Assembly: GCA_903928175.1 (NCBI GenBank)
Contig: CAIYQA010000320.1
Span: forward strand, 1 to 33,263
Length of the DNA stretch: 33,263 bases
Reading direction: 5' to 3'
Source of the DNA: an uncultured Spartobacteria bacterium
GTDB lineage: Bacteria; Verrucomicrobiota; Verrucomicrobiia; Chthoniobacterales; Chthoniobacteraceae
Below, piece by piece: positions 11,200 to 20,527 of this stretch. The position numbers were made by a program, and so were the translations under genes. Every line of letters starts with the position of its first letter. Position 1 is the stretch's first letter. The notes beneath the pieces were generated by a model, which had not been told where the DNA came from, searched no databases, and saw only the letters and a program-made list of their open reading frames with translations.

Positions 11200-12618
11200 A
11201 TGTTCCTGCGAATCTTCAAAACAACCTGGGCATGGCTCGACGCGCGGTTGGGAATCTCTGCCCTCGTCGTGCCGATGATAACCCACCGAGTGCCACCGGA
11301 CGCGCGTTGGTGGTATGTCTTTGGCAGTGCAACGCTTGCCGCATTTCTCCTCCAGGTTGTCACCGGCGTGATGCTTTCCTTTTCCTATGTCCCTTCGTCC
11401 GGGGATGCCTATGCGGCGTTGCAATACCTCTCCCATGATGCGCCGTTTGGCCGGTTACTGCGGGGGCTCCACTACTTCGGCGCATCAGCTATGGTGTTGA
11501 TGGTCGGTATCCACGCGCTGCAAGTCTTTCTTTTCGGCGCGTACAAATTCCCGCGCGAGTTAAACTGGATCACCGGGGTGTTGCTGCTTGGGTTGACGTT
11601 GGGAATGGGCTTCACTGGTCAAATCCTCCGATGGGATCAAACGGCCGTATGGTCTGTGGTCGTTGGTGCCGAACAAGCGGGTCGCGCGCCGTTGGCTGGG
11701 GAATGGATTGCGCGATTGATTCTGGGAGGCGGGAACATTGGCGGGATGACGTTGAGCCGATTTTTCGTCCTCCACGTGTTTGTTCTTCCCGCGCTCATTA
11801 TGGGTTTGGTCGGCGCGCACCTGCGCTTGGTGTTGCGCAACGGTATTTCGGAGCCGCCCAAACCCGGCGCGCCGGTCGATCCCACGACATACCGGCAGGA
11901 TTACGCGGCGCTCTTGGAGAAAACGGGCCGTCCCTTTTGGCCGGATGCCGCGTGGCGTGACGTGGTGTTTGCAGCGGGTATGATTGTGGTAGTTGTGCTT
12001 TGTGCCTTCCTCTTGGGGCCCCCGGAACTCGGGAAACCGCCCGATCCGTCGCTCATCCACGCCGACCCGCGTCCCGATTGGTATCTGCTCTGGTATTTCG
12101 CCGTGCTTGCCTTGCTACCTCCGGCAACAGAGAACGTTTTCATCGTCTTTGCGCCGCTCGCAGCCGGGGTCGCGCTGCTCGTTATACCACTCCTCTTCCC
12201 GCGTGGAGAGCGGCATTTCAGCCGTCGCCCTTGGGCGGTGGCGGCGGTGTTGACGCTGCTCGTCATGTTCGGCGCACTCTGGCGCGCCGGGTTGGACTCC
12301 GATTGGTCGCCCGACTTCACAGCCCAGCCGATTCCCCAAAAAGTCGTGGCGTCCACTGACCCTCTGGTGCAACACGGGGCGCAGTTGTTTTTTTCCAAGG
12401 CTTGCATCCACTGCCACGCAATCGAAGGGAATGGCGGGCGTCGCGGCCCGAATCTCACCGATGTGAGCGACCGCCTGACCCAAGAGCAGATCACCATCCG
12501 CATCCTCAACGGCGCAACGAATATGCCAGCGTTTGGCGACATTTTGAAACCCGACGAGATGAAAGCGCTTTCGGTTTTCTTGGAATCGCGACGCGAACCC
12601 GGAAGGAAAAGCAATTAG
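11200..12618 (+). CDS. cytochrome b (b6/subunit IV-like) fused to a C-terminal monohaem cytochrome c domain
   Basis: ORF 11176..12618, probable start at 11200 (MFLRIFKTTWAWLDARLG). Haem-ligand His pairs HYFGASAMVLMVGIH and HVFVLPALIMGLVGAH; PDWYLLW Qo motif; C-terminal CIHCH. Confidence 0.92.
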   Translation: MFLRIFKTTWAWLDARLGISALVVPMITHRVPPDARWWYVFGSATLAAFLLQVVTGVMLSFSYVPSSGDAYAALQYLSHDAPFGRLLRGLHYFGASAMVLMVGIHALQVFLFGAYKFPRELNWITGVLLLGLTLGMGFTGQILRWDQTAVWSVVVGAEQAGRAPLAGEWIARLILGGGNIGGMTLSRFFVLHVFVLPALIMGLVGAHLRLVLRNGISEPPKPGAPVDPTTYRQDYAALLEKTGRPFWPDAAWRDVVFAAGMIVVVVLCAFLLGPPELGKPPDPSLIHADPRPDWYLLWYFAVLALLPPATENVFIVFAPLAAGVALLVIPLLFPRGERHFSRRPWAVAAVLTLLVMFGALWRAGLDSDWSPDFTAQPIPQKVVASTDPLVQHGAQLFFSKACIHCHAIEGNGGRRGPNLTDVSDRLTQEQITIRILNGATNMPAFGDILKPDEMKALSVFLESRREPGRKSN

Positions 12619-13892
12619 GGTTTCGCTTTGCGGGGAGCCACATTGGTGATGAGTCGGGCACCCCGGTAAAAGTTGAAATAGCTCCAGGCCCAGTCCAAGA
12701 GGACGATGACGCGGTTGCGGAATCCGATCAAGAAAACAAGGTGAACCAAAAGCCACGCGAGCCATGCCAGAAATCCGTTGAACCGGAGACCGCGAATATC
12801 CGCCACAGCGGCGCGACGGCCGATGGTCGCCATGGAGCCTTTGTCGAAGTAATGGAAGGGGATGGTCAGCCTCCCTTGGATTTGGGCCAGGATATTGCGC
12901 GCGGCGTGCCGACCTTGTTGCATTGCCACGGGGGAGACTCCGGGAAGCGGGCTGCCGGTTTGGTGCGAAAAGTTCGCCAAATCTCCGATGACATAGAGAT
13001 TTGGATATCCCGGCACGGTCAAATCGGGATTGACTCGAACCCGCCCCGCGCGATCCGGTTCAACGCCGAGCTGGCTTCCCAAGGGCGAGGCCGCGTTGCC
13101 CGCCGCCCAGATCACCGTGCGGCTGTGAATGAACTCGTCCGGCGTTTTTACTCCATCGCCGCCAACATCCTCCACTTTCGTTCCCGTGCGCACTTCAATG
13201 CCGATGGCTTGGAGTTTGCGCAGGGCTTTGGCGGAGAGACTATCCGCAAAGCTCGGGAGGATTCGAGGCGCGGCGTCCAGAAGGAGGATGCGGGCTTGGC
13301 TCGGGTCAATCCGGCGAAAATCCCGAACCATCGTGTAGCGGGCAATCTCCCCGAGCGCCCCCGCCATTTCCACCCCCGTCGGTCCGCCACCCACCACCAC
13401 AAAGGTCAAGGCAGCCTGCCGTGTTGCGGGATCGTCCGTTTTTTCAGCTTCCTCGAAGGCGAGCAGCATCCGCCTACGAATCTCCAGCGCGTCTTCGATA
13501 CTCTTGAGTCCCGGCGCATCCTTCTCCCATTCCGGGTGCCTAAAGTAGGAATGGGTGGCACCGGTGGCCAGAATCAGATAATCATAAGGGAAAGCGCCGT
13601 CGCTGGTAATGACTTGATTGCGAGTCGGATTCACTTGGAGAATGTCGGTCATGGAGACCGTTACATTCCTTGCTCGGCGAAGAATGTGCCGGATCGGCTG
13701 GGCAATCTGTGCTGGGGAAAGGGCTGCACTTGCCACTTGGTAGAGGAGCGGCTGAAAGAGGTGATGATTTGCGCGGTCAAGCACCAACACATGCACCGCT
13801 TTATCTGCGAGCGCTTTTGCGGCTGCCAATCCCCCAAAACCGGCTCCAGCGATGATGACTTTGGGATAATTCACGGCGTCATTTCCAAGCAA
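12615..13892 (-). CDS. ndh: NAD(P)/FAD-dependent oxidoreductase, type II NADH dehydrogenase (NDH-2)
   Basis: 425 aa; VIIAGAGFGGLAAAKALA, ILATGATHSYFRH, FVVVGGGPTGVEMAGALGEI, YVIGDLA. Confidence 0.92.
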   Translation of the reverse strand: MLGNDAVNYPKVIIAGAGFGGLAAAKALADKAVHVLVLDRANHHLFQPLLYQVASAALSPAQIAQPIRHILRRARNVTVSMTDILQVNPTRNQVITSDGAFPYDYLILATGATHSYFRHPEWEKDAPGLKSIEDALEIRRRMLLAFEEAEKTDDPATRQAALTFVVVGGGPTGVEMAGALGEIARYTMVRDFRRIDPSQARILLLDAAPRILPSFADSLSAKALRKLQAIGIEVRTGTKVEDVGGDGVKTPDEFIHSRTVIWAAGNAASPLGSQLGVEPDRAGRVRVNPDLTVPGYPNLYVIGDLANFSHQTGSPLPGVSPVAMQQGRHAARNILAQIQGRLTIPFHYFDKGSMATIGRRAAVADIRGLRFNGFLAWLAWLLVHLVFLIGFRNRVIVLLDWAWSYFNFYRGARLITNVAPRKAKP

Positions 13893-14775
13893 AAAGCATC
13901 AGGCCCAACAACGCCGGGAGATAAATAATCGAAACCACAAAAAGACGACGGGCGGATTCACAGTTCCGCTCAAACAGAAACAAACCCGAGCTGGCCAGCA
14001 GGACGCTATCCAACAAAAGTGCGCCCATGAGATAAACCGTCCCCGCCGTTCCCATAAAGAAAGGGGTCAATGTAATCCCTGTGAGAATCCCCGAGAAAAT
14101 AAGACCGTGCAGCGCAGCAGATTGCCCGCTGGCGTCAGCCGAAAGAAAGGCGAACCCGGCGTTCGCGTAATCGTCGCGGTGCATCCAGGCAATAGCTACC
14201 AAGTGAGGGATCTGCCAGGTGAAAAGCACCCCGAAGAGCATACCGGCTTCCCATCGCAACAAGCCGTCCACCGCCGCCCACCCGATGACAGGCGGGAGCG
14301 CGCCCGCAATTGCGCCGACGAACACACATGCCGAAGATCGTCGCTTCATCGGGGTATAGGCTGCAAGATAGACCACAAGCGCCACGGCTGCCAGGCAGGT
14401 GGCAAGCACCGTTGTTTGCAGCGCAAGACATGCCAACCCTGCGAGAGTCATCCCAACCCCAAAGACAAAAGCCTCAGGCCGTGTGACGCGGCCTGCGGGT
14501 AGCGGACGGCCTAGGGTTCGGGTCATCAACCGATCCCAGCGCACTTCGATTACCTGATTCAAAACAGCCGCACCACCGGACACCAGTGCGGTTCCAAATA
14601 ACGCGAACGCCAATCTCTGCCAGTCGATTGCCTCCCGGCTTGCCATGCAGAACCCGACAGCCGTGGCAAAGAGAACCAGAAGCCCCAACCGCGGTTTGGT
14701 AAGGCGCAAAAAATCCCATCCCCGCTCTGCGGAAGCGATATAGAAATGCGCTGCTTGCATGGAGTCCGGTGACAA
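13879..14775 (-). CDS. ctaB: protoheme IX farnesyltransferase (heme O synthase)
   Basis: TKPRLGLLVL, AAVLNQVIEVRWDRLMTRTLGRPLPAGR, YTPMKRRSSACVFVGAIAGALPPVIGWAA; multi-TM; overlaps the ndh start by 14 nt. Start may be 14760. Confidence 0.93.
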   Translation of the reverse strand: MSPDSMQAAHFYIASAERGWDFLRLTKPRLGLLVLFATAVGFCMASREAIDWQRLAFALFGTALVSGGAAVLNQVIEVRWDRLMTRTLGRPLPAGRVTRPEAFVFGVGMTLAGLACLALQTTVLATCLAAVALVVYLAAYTPMKRRSSACVFVGAIAGALPPVIGWAAVDGLLRWEAGMLFGVLFTWQIPHLVAIAWMHRDDYANAGFAFLSADASGQSAALHGLIFSGILTGITLTPFFMGTAGTVYLMGALLLDSVLLASSGLFLFERNCESARRLFVVSIIYLPALLGLMLFAWK

Positions 14776-14919
14776 AACGGATGGATGTATTGGGAAGGCC
14801 GGGTGCTCATCTCAAATAACCTGCAAATGCACGGAAAAACATGCCTCGTTCATAATTCAACGGCCTGTGCACCAGCTTTATTCGATGTTCTGACCGAGGA
14901 TACCCAAGGCCAACCGCGC

Positions 14920-15858
14920 ATGAAATTGCAGGATACATCGGTTTTCGACGCAAACAGCCCACAAGCGCGCGCCATCCTCCACCTTTTCTATTTCGACCTG
15001 GCAATTTCTGCCGTGATTTTTTTGACGGTTGCCTCACTGGTTCTTTATGCCGTCATTCGGTTTCGTCAGCGGCCCGGCGAGGGCGAACCGTTCCAAGACC
15101 CAGGAAATCCCAAGCTCGAAACGCTCTGGACCGTCATTCCCGCGCTCATCCTTTTGGCACTCTTGGTGGCGACAGCTTACACGATGCGGGTCGTCAATCC
15201 TCCGGTCATTCGTTCGGATCCCAACGTGGCTGTTATCGCCCATCAGTGGTGGTGGGAATATCGGTATCCGCACTCCGGGGTTTTGACCGCCAACGAACTG
15301 CACATGCCGCTCGGCAAAAAGTGGCTCCTGCGGCTGGAATCGGCGGACGTCATTCACGACTTCTGGGTTCCCGGTCTCGGTGCAAAGGTGGACGCCATTC
15401 CGGGCCATCCGAACTATCTCTGGCTCACACCCTCGAAAACCGGGGTCTATCTGGGCACCTGCGCGGAGTTTTGCGGAGAAGAACACGCCCTGATGGGCAT
15501 TCGTGTGATCGTGCAATCGTCGGAGGAATTCGAGGCCTGGCAGCAAAGCCAACTCCGCGTTCCGGCCAAGCCTACAGGCGTCGAGGCCGAACGGGGGGCG
15601 CGGCTCTTTGAAGAACGAACCTGCATGAATTGCCACACCATCGCGGACACGAAAGCCAGGGGAACGGTGGGCCCGGATCTGACGCATGTGGGCGACCGCC
15701 AAACGCTCGGTTCCGGGGCGATCCCCAACACGCTGGATCAACTCACAAAATGGATCATGGACCCCCAAAAGATCAAACCGGGTTGCAACATGCCCAGCCT
15801 GAAGTTGACGGAATCTCAAGCCCACGACATCGCGGTTTATCTGGAGGCACTCAAATGA
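14920..15858 (+). CDS. coxB: cytochrome c oxidase subunit II with fused cytochrome c domain (caa3 type)
   Basis: ORF 14785..15858; start uncertain, 14920 (MKLQDTSVFDANSPQARAILHLFYFDL) fits family length. WWWEYRYP, CAEFCGEEHALM CuA site, CMNCH haem motif. Confidence 0.92.
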   Translation: MKLQDTSVFDANSPQARAILHLFYFDLAISAVIFLTVASLVLYAVIRFRQRPGEGEPFQDPGNPKLETLWTVIPALILLALLVATAYTMRVVNPPVIRSDPNVAVIAHQWWWEYRYPHSGVLTANELHMPLGKKWLLRLESADVIHDFWVPGLGAKVDAIPGHPNYLWLTPSKTGVYLGTCAEFCGEEHALMGIRVIVQSSEEFEAWQQSQLRVPAKPTGVEAERGARLFEERTCMNCHTIADTKARGTVGPDLTHVGDRQTLGSGAIPNTLDQLTKWIMDPQKIKPGCNMPSLKLTESQAHDIAVYLEALK

Positions 15859-17504
15859 GCGAAGAATCCCCGGCGAATAGAGCCATCACTTCCCTGGCGG
15901 ATATGAAGGAATACCGCGGCATGCTCAGTTGGATCACGTCGGTTGATCACAAGCAGATTGGCATCCTGTATATTGTCTCGGCGTTTGTCTTCTTTCTCGT
16001 GGGGCTCGGCCTGGCGCTCGCCATGCGCATCCAGTTGATGGTGCCAGTGAGCCACTTCATGTCTCCCGGAGCTTACAACCAGATTTTCACGATGCACGGC
16101 ACAACCATGGTTTTTCTCATGGCGATGCCTTTGCTGTTCGGGTTCTCGGTCTATTTCGTGCCGCTGATGATCGGAGCCCGCGACATGGCTTTCCCACGTC
16201 TGAACGCCCTCGGATACTGGCTCTATCTCTTCGGGGCGCTGATGATGTATTTCAGTTTCGTCGCGGGCGGTGCGCCGGATGCCGGGTGGTTCAGCTACGC
16301 GCCGCTGACCGAAAAAGGCTATTCCTCATCCCCCGGAATTGACTATTGGGCGCTAAGTCTGCTCGTGATGGGCGCCGGTTCCGTGGCGACGGGGATCAAC
16401 CTCATCGTGACCGTTCTGACCCTGCGGGCACCCGGCATGACGTTGACCCGGACACCCCTTTTCATCTGGATGATCTTTTTCAATGCGTTCCTGGTCATCC
16501 TGTCGCTGCCTGCCCTCAACGCGGCACTGGTGATGATTCTCGCGGATCGGCAACTCAACGCACACTTTTTCTCACCCGCGCACGGCGGCTCAGCCCTCCT
16601 GTGGCAGAACTATTTTTGGCTGTTCGGGCACCCGGAGGTTTACATCCTGGTTCTGCCCGCCTTTGGAGTCATATCGGAAGTCATCCCGGTCTTCTCGCGC
16701 AAGGTCATCTACGGGTATGGTTTCCTTGCGGCATCGACGATAGCCATCGCTTTCCTGAGCTACGGAGTCTGGATTCACCACATGTTCGCCACCGGCATGA
16801 GCTATGTGATCCTGTATGTGTTTGCGGGAAGCAGCATGTTGATAGCCATCCCGACGGGAATCAAAATTTTCAACTGGATCGCCACGATGTGGGGGGGCTC
16901 CATCCGATTCACCACAGCCATGCTCTTTGCCACGGCTTTCCAGATCCAGTTTACCGTGGGTGGGTTGAGCGGCGTGGCCTTTGCGGCCATTCCCATCGAC
17001 TGGCAGCTCACCGACAGCTATTTCGTCGTGGCGCACATCCACTATGTCCTATTGGGCGGCACGCTCTTCGCCATGTTCGCGGGCACTTACTATTGGTTTC
17101 CGAAAGTCACGGGACGCCTGCTTTCCGAGAAGATCGGCAAACTGCATTTCTGGCTGATGGTGCTCGGCTTCAATGGCACGTTCTTCGGGATGCACTGGCT
17201 TGGCATCGCAGGAATGCCCCGGCGGGCCTACACGTACCTCGATCGCCCGCCGCTCGGGACGCTGCACCTTATCTCGTCGCTGTTCGCCTTCGTTCTGGCG
17301 CTGGCTATTTTGGTTTTCCTCTGGAACGTGGCGAGAAGCTTGCTTAAGGGCGAAGTCGCCGGGGACAACCCGTGGGGCGGATGGACTTTGGAATGGGCGA
17401 CGACCTCTCCGCCGCCGGTGGAAAACTTTGACCGGGTGCCATCCGTGCGGGGACGCCGTCCGCTCTGGGATTTGGCCCACAAAACGGAAGGAGGCCAACC
17501 ATGA
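15855..17504 (+). CDS. coxA: cytochrome c oxidase subunit I (A1-like: GHPEV motif)
   Basis: ORF 15630..17504, start at 15855 (MSEESPANRAITSLADMKEYRG); WITSVDHKQIGILYI, GHPEVYILVLPAFG, HHMFATGM, HIHYVL. Confidence 0.96.
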   Translation: MSEESPANRAITSLADMKEYRGMLSWITSVDHKQIGILYIVSAFVFFLVGLGLALAMRIQLMVPVSHFMSPGAYNQIFTMHGTTMVFLMAMPLLFGFSVYFVPLMIGARDMAFPRLNALGYWLYLFGALMMYFSFVAGGAPDAGWFSYAPLTEKGYSSSPGIDYWALSLLVMGAGSVATGINLIVTVLTLRAPGMTLTRTPLFIWMIFFNAFLVILSLPALNAALVMILADRQLNAHFFSPAHGGSALLWQNYFWLFGHPEVYILVLPAFGVISEVIPVFSRKVIYGYGFLAASTIAIAFLSYGVWIHHMFATGMSYVILYVFAGSSMLIAIPTGIKIFNWIATMWGGSIRFTTAMLFATAFQIQFTVGGLSGVAFAAIPIDWQLTDSYFVVAHIHYVLLGGTLFAMFAGTYYWFPKVTGRLLSEKIGKLHFWLMVLGFNGTFFGMHWLGIAGMPRRAYTYLDRPPLGTLHLISSLFAFVLALAILVFLWNVARSLLKGEVAGDNPWGGWTLEWATTSPPPVENFDRVPSVRGRRPLWDLAHKTEGGQP

Positions 17505-18055
17505 TGGAGCGCAACAAAATGGGCATGATCCTCTTTCTGCTCTCGGAGGCGGTGTTCTTCCTGCTGCTCATTCTCGCCTACGCCTTTTACCACACCTCAG
17601 GAGAATTGGGTACGCAGGCGGCCAACGCGCTCGACGTGGTCAAGAGCGCCCTGTTTTCCGTCGCCCTGCTGAGCAGCAGCATCACCCTGTGGCAGGCGGA
17701 TGTCTGCTTGAAATCCGGTGGCCGATCGCAAGCCCGCCTCTTGCTGGCTGCGACGATCCTGCTCGGTTTGATTTTTCTCATCGGGCAGGGAACGGAATAT
17801 GCCCATCTTCTGCGGGAGCACGTCACAATCAGCCGGAATCTTTTCGGGACGACCTTTTTTACGCTGACTGGCTTTCACGGGCTGCATGTTGCCGTGGGAT
17901 TGGCTTTGTTGCTCATATTGCTTGGACTGGCTGTAATTGGAACCTCGCGTGAACCCACCTCCCTGGCGATGGAGGCAATCTCCTTCTATTGGCATTTTGT
18001 GGACGGCGTCTGGGTGGTAATTTTCGCAGTTGTCTATTTGTGGGGATACGTATGA
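17501..18055 (+). CDS. coxC: cytochrome c oxidase subunit III
   Basis: 184 aa multi-TM; SEAVFFLLLILAYAFYH, GTEYAHLL, FTLTGFHGLHVAVGL, SFYWHFVDGVWVVIF. Confidence 0.94.
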   Translation: MMERNKMGMILFLLSEAVFFLLLILAYAFYHTSGELGTQAANALDVVKSALFSVALLSSSITLWQADVCLKSGGRSQARLLLAATILLGLIFLIGQGTEYAHLLREHVTISRNLFGTTFFTLTGFHGLHVAVGLALLLILLGLAVIGTSREPTSLAMEAISFYWHFVDGVWVVIFAVVYLWGYV

Positions 18056-18861
18056 GTGGATGGGACATACTCACTTCCGGTTGGGAGTTTCATCCTTCCG
18101 TCGTGGCGGGGTGCGCACTTCTGCTTGCAGCATATCTGACAGCGGTTCGTTTCCGCATGAACCGGAACACCCTCTTTTTTGTGTCGGGAGTGGGGGTGAT
18201 GTTCCTGGCCTTGGTCTCGCCGCTCGATTCCTTGGGCGACGACTATCTTTTCAGCGCGCACATGGCGCAACACATCCTCCTGGATATGGTCGTGCCGCCG
18301 CTCTTCATGCTTGGCCTCTCGAGCGCAATGGCCGCCGCGCTCTTACGCTGGCCGCCCGCAGCCTGGGCAGAGCGGATTCTCGGCAACCCCGTATTCGCGT
18401 GGACTCTTGGCATTACCACGCTTTGGCTATGGCACCTGCCAGCCCTCTACAATGCCACCTTGGAAAACAAAGGCATCCACATCTTTGAGCACCTGATGTT
18501 CCTCGTGACAGGAACAATCTTCTGGTGGCCGGTCTTTTCCCCGCTTCCCGAACGACGCCTGACCCCGTTAGGTTCCGTGATCTACCTCACCCTTGGAGCC
18601 ATTGCAAACGCCCTCCTGGGCATCATCTTCACCATTTCCGCAACGCCGTTTTATTCGGGTTATGCGAATCCCAAGGACGAACTCGGTGCGCTTTCCTTGA
18701 TACGCGACACCTGGGGGCTCACGCAGATTGCAGATCAGCAGTTGGGCGGCGCTTTCATGTGGACCTTTGGCAGCGTCATCTTTTTCTGGGCGATCATGGT
18801 GATGGTCACCCGCTGGCTTCGAGAAACCGAATCACAATCTAACGGAGGAAACGAGAAATGA
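18052..18861 (+). CDS. ctaG: cytochrome c oxidase assembly protein, CtaG family
   Basis: ORF 17989..18861, start at 18052 by ATGA overlap; SPLDSLGDDYLFSAHMAQHILLDMVVPPLFMLGL and HLPALYNATLENKGIHIFEHLMFL. Confidence 0.9.
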   Translation: MSGWDILTSGWEFHPSVVAGCALLLAAYLTAVRFRMNRNTLFFVSGVGVMFLALVSPLDSLGDDYLFSAHMAQHILLDMVVPPLFMLGLSSAMAAALLRWPPAAWAERILGNPVFAWTLGITTLWLWHLPALYNATLENKGIHIFEHLMFLVTGTIFWWPVFSPLPERRLTPLGSVIYLTLGAIANALLGIIFTISATPFYSGYANPKDELGALSLIRDTWGLTQIADQQLGGAFMWTFGSVIFFWAIMVMVTRWLRETESQSNGGNEK

Positions 18862-19112
18862 CCAACGGGGCTGAAAACAACGTGGAGGGATCAAACGAAG
18901 TCGTTGAATCGAACCCCCGTACGGACTATTCCGATTGGCACGCGCCGCTTCCCGAAAGGTTGCCAAAGCCTACCATGTGGCCCGCAGTGCTGGCCTTGGG
19001 CGTTTGTTTTCTGGCTTGGGGCATTGTGACTTCCTGGTTCGTTTCCGCCGCAGGGTTTGTATTGTTCGGTGCAGGATGTGCCGGTTGGATTACGGAATTG
19101 CGCAAAGGGTAA
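18858..19112 (+). CDS. small membrane protein, cytochrome c oxidase subunit IV-like
   Basis: 84 aa with two hydrophobic helices; ATGA overlap with ctaG; last gene of the coupled series. Confidence 0.7.
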   Translation: MTNGAENNVEGSNEVVESNPRTDYSDWHAPLPERLPKPTMWPAVLALGVCFLAWGIVTSWFVSAAGFVLFGAGCAGWITELRKG

Positions 19113-19123
19113 ATGGACTGAAA

Positions 19124-19702
19124 ATGGGTGATGACCAGAGGCAAGATCGACAGCGTTGCCCAGCCCTGATCCCTTCGCTGGCAATCTGGACCATTGGTCA
19201 CTCGACTCGGACAATCCATGAGTTCATCGATCTCCTGCACCACCACCAAATTTTGAATCTGGTGGATGTGCGGCACTTCCCGGGATCGCGCCGTTTTCCT
19301 CACTTCAGTAAATCGGCCATGCAGCATTCTCTATCCATCGCGGGCATCCGCTATGAGCATCTGATAGAACTCGGGGGACGTCGGCCAGCGCGACCGAACT
19401 CCCATAACATCGCTTGGCGCAATGCAGCGTTTCGAGGTTATGCCGACTACATGGAGACTCAGCCGTTTCATGATGGCATTACCAACCTTTTGGAGATCGC
19501 TCGCTCTGGGCGCACCGTGATCATGTGTTCTGAATCGGTTTGGTGGCGCTGCCACCGTTCGATGATTGCTGATTTTCTCAAAGCAGCAGGCGTGCAAGTA
19601 TTCCACATCATGGGACTGGACAAAGTCCAAGAGCATCCATTTACGTCGGCTGCGCGGGTGTCGGAGGGAAAACTTTCGTACGAACACAACCCCAAGGAAT
19701 AA
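19124..19702 (+). CDS. DUF488 domain-containing protein
   Basis: ORF 18935..19702, start at 19124; IWTIGHSTRTIHEFIDLL, LVDVRHFPGSRRFPHF, VIMCSESVWWRCHRSMIAD are DUF488 signatures. Confidence 0.9.
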   Translation: MGDDQRQDRQRCPALIPSLAIWTIGHSTRTIHEFIDLLHHHQILNLVDVRHFPGSRRFPHFSKSAMQHSLSIAGIRYEHLIELGGRRPARPNSHNIAWRNAAFRGYADYMETQPFHDGITNLLEIARSGRTVIMCSESVWWRCHRSMIADFLKAAGVQVFHIMGLDKVQEHPFTSAARVSEGKLSYEHNPKE

Positions 19703-19740
19703 CTAGGACGCTGATTCCGCAGGTGATAAGATCGAGCGCA

Positions 19741-20463
19741 ATGCGGCAAGACCTCAATTCTACTCGGTTGGTTGCGATCACGAACTCGCTCCGCGCTTGC
19801 CAGTTGTTTGGCGGCGTTGCAGCGGAAGACTTGGAAAGCATCGCTGCTTTTGTCGTACCGAAGGCATTAAAAAAGGGGGATTATCTTTTCCGCGAAGGCG
19901 CGTCCGCCGAAGGTTTTTATGTTGTGAGGACCGGCTCGATCAACGTGCATCGGGTCAGCCCGGCAGGCAGGGAACAGGTGATCAGCGTATTCCGCGCAGG
20001 GCAATCATTCGCTGAGGCTGCTGTGGCCAGCCAAGGCGGTTACCCGGCGGATGCGCGCGCCCTCGAACCATCCAATGTGTTGTTGGTGCCGAAAGCCGAC
20101 TTTGTCGAACTGCTGCGCAAACGACCGGAACTCGCGTTGCGCATGCTTGCTTCGATGAGTCAGCATTTGCGGGTGATTGTCGGTCGCTTGGAGGATTTGA
20201 CGCTAAAGGACGTGGAGACTCGGCTGGCCAACTGGCTCTTAAAGCGTTGCAAAAAACCTCCTGGAACCGCGAAAGAGATGCTTCAACTGGAAGGCACCAA
20301 GCGGGTGCTGGCAGCGGAACTCGGCACGACGAGCGAAACCCTTTCGCGCACGCTTGCAAAATTTCGCGACGACGGGTTGCTGACGGTTTCCGGGAAGTCG
20401 ATCACCTTGTTTAAACCTGCCGAAATCGAGAAACTTTTGCGCCGGAATCTCGGCGAGGTCTGA
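19741..20463 (+). CDS. Crp/Fnr family transcriptional regulator, DNR/NnrR-like
   Basis: cNMP-binding-like N-terminus (KKGDYLFREGASAEGFYVVRTGSINV) and HTH with ETLSRTLAKF recognition helix; no FNR N-terminal cysteine cluster. Alternative start at 19723. Confidence 0.9.
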   Translation: MRQDLNSTRLVAITNSLRACQLFGGVAAEDLESIAAFVVPKALKKGDYLFREGASAEGFYVVRTGSINVHRVSPAGREQVISVFRAGQSFAEAAVASQGGYPADARALEPSNVLLVPKADFVELLRKRPELALRMLASMSQHLRVIVGRLEDLTLKDVETRLANWLLKRCKKPPGTAKEMLQLEGTKRVLAAELGTTSETLSRTLAKFRDDGLLTVSGKSITLFKPAEIEKLLRRNLGEV

Positions 20464-20475
20464 TCCAATGCCGAA

Positions 20476-20504
20476 CCGCCGGTCCCCTGCAGGAGAACCG
20501 GCGG
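20476..20504. terminator. stem-loop between convergent crp and hcp genes, possible bidirectional terminator
   Basis: CCGCCGGT (20476-20483) / ACCGGCGG (20497-20504), 8-bp perfect stem, 13-nt loop; no strong T-tract. Confidence 0.5.
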
Positions 20505-20527
20505 CCCGAGCCTGGTTCTAAACGTCT

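Noticed and set aside
12402-13928. 508-aa plus-strand ORF
   Set aside because: Entirely antisense to the well-supported NDH-2 gene (12615-13892); composition is typical of a spurious antisense frame in GC-rich DNA.
16346-17347. 333-aa alternative-frame ORF inside coxA
   Set aside because: Same-strand shadow frame of coxA; low-complexity composition and no motifs.
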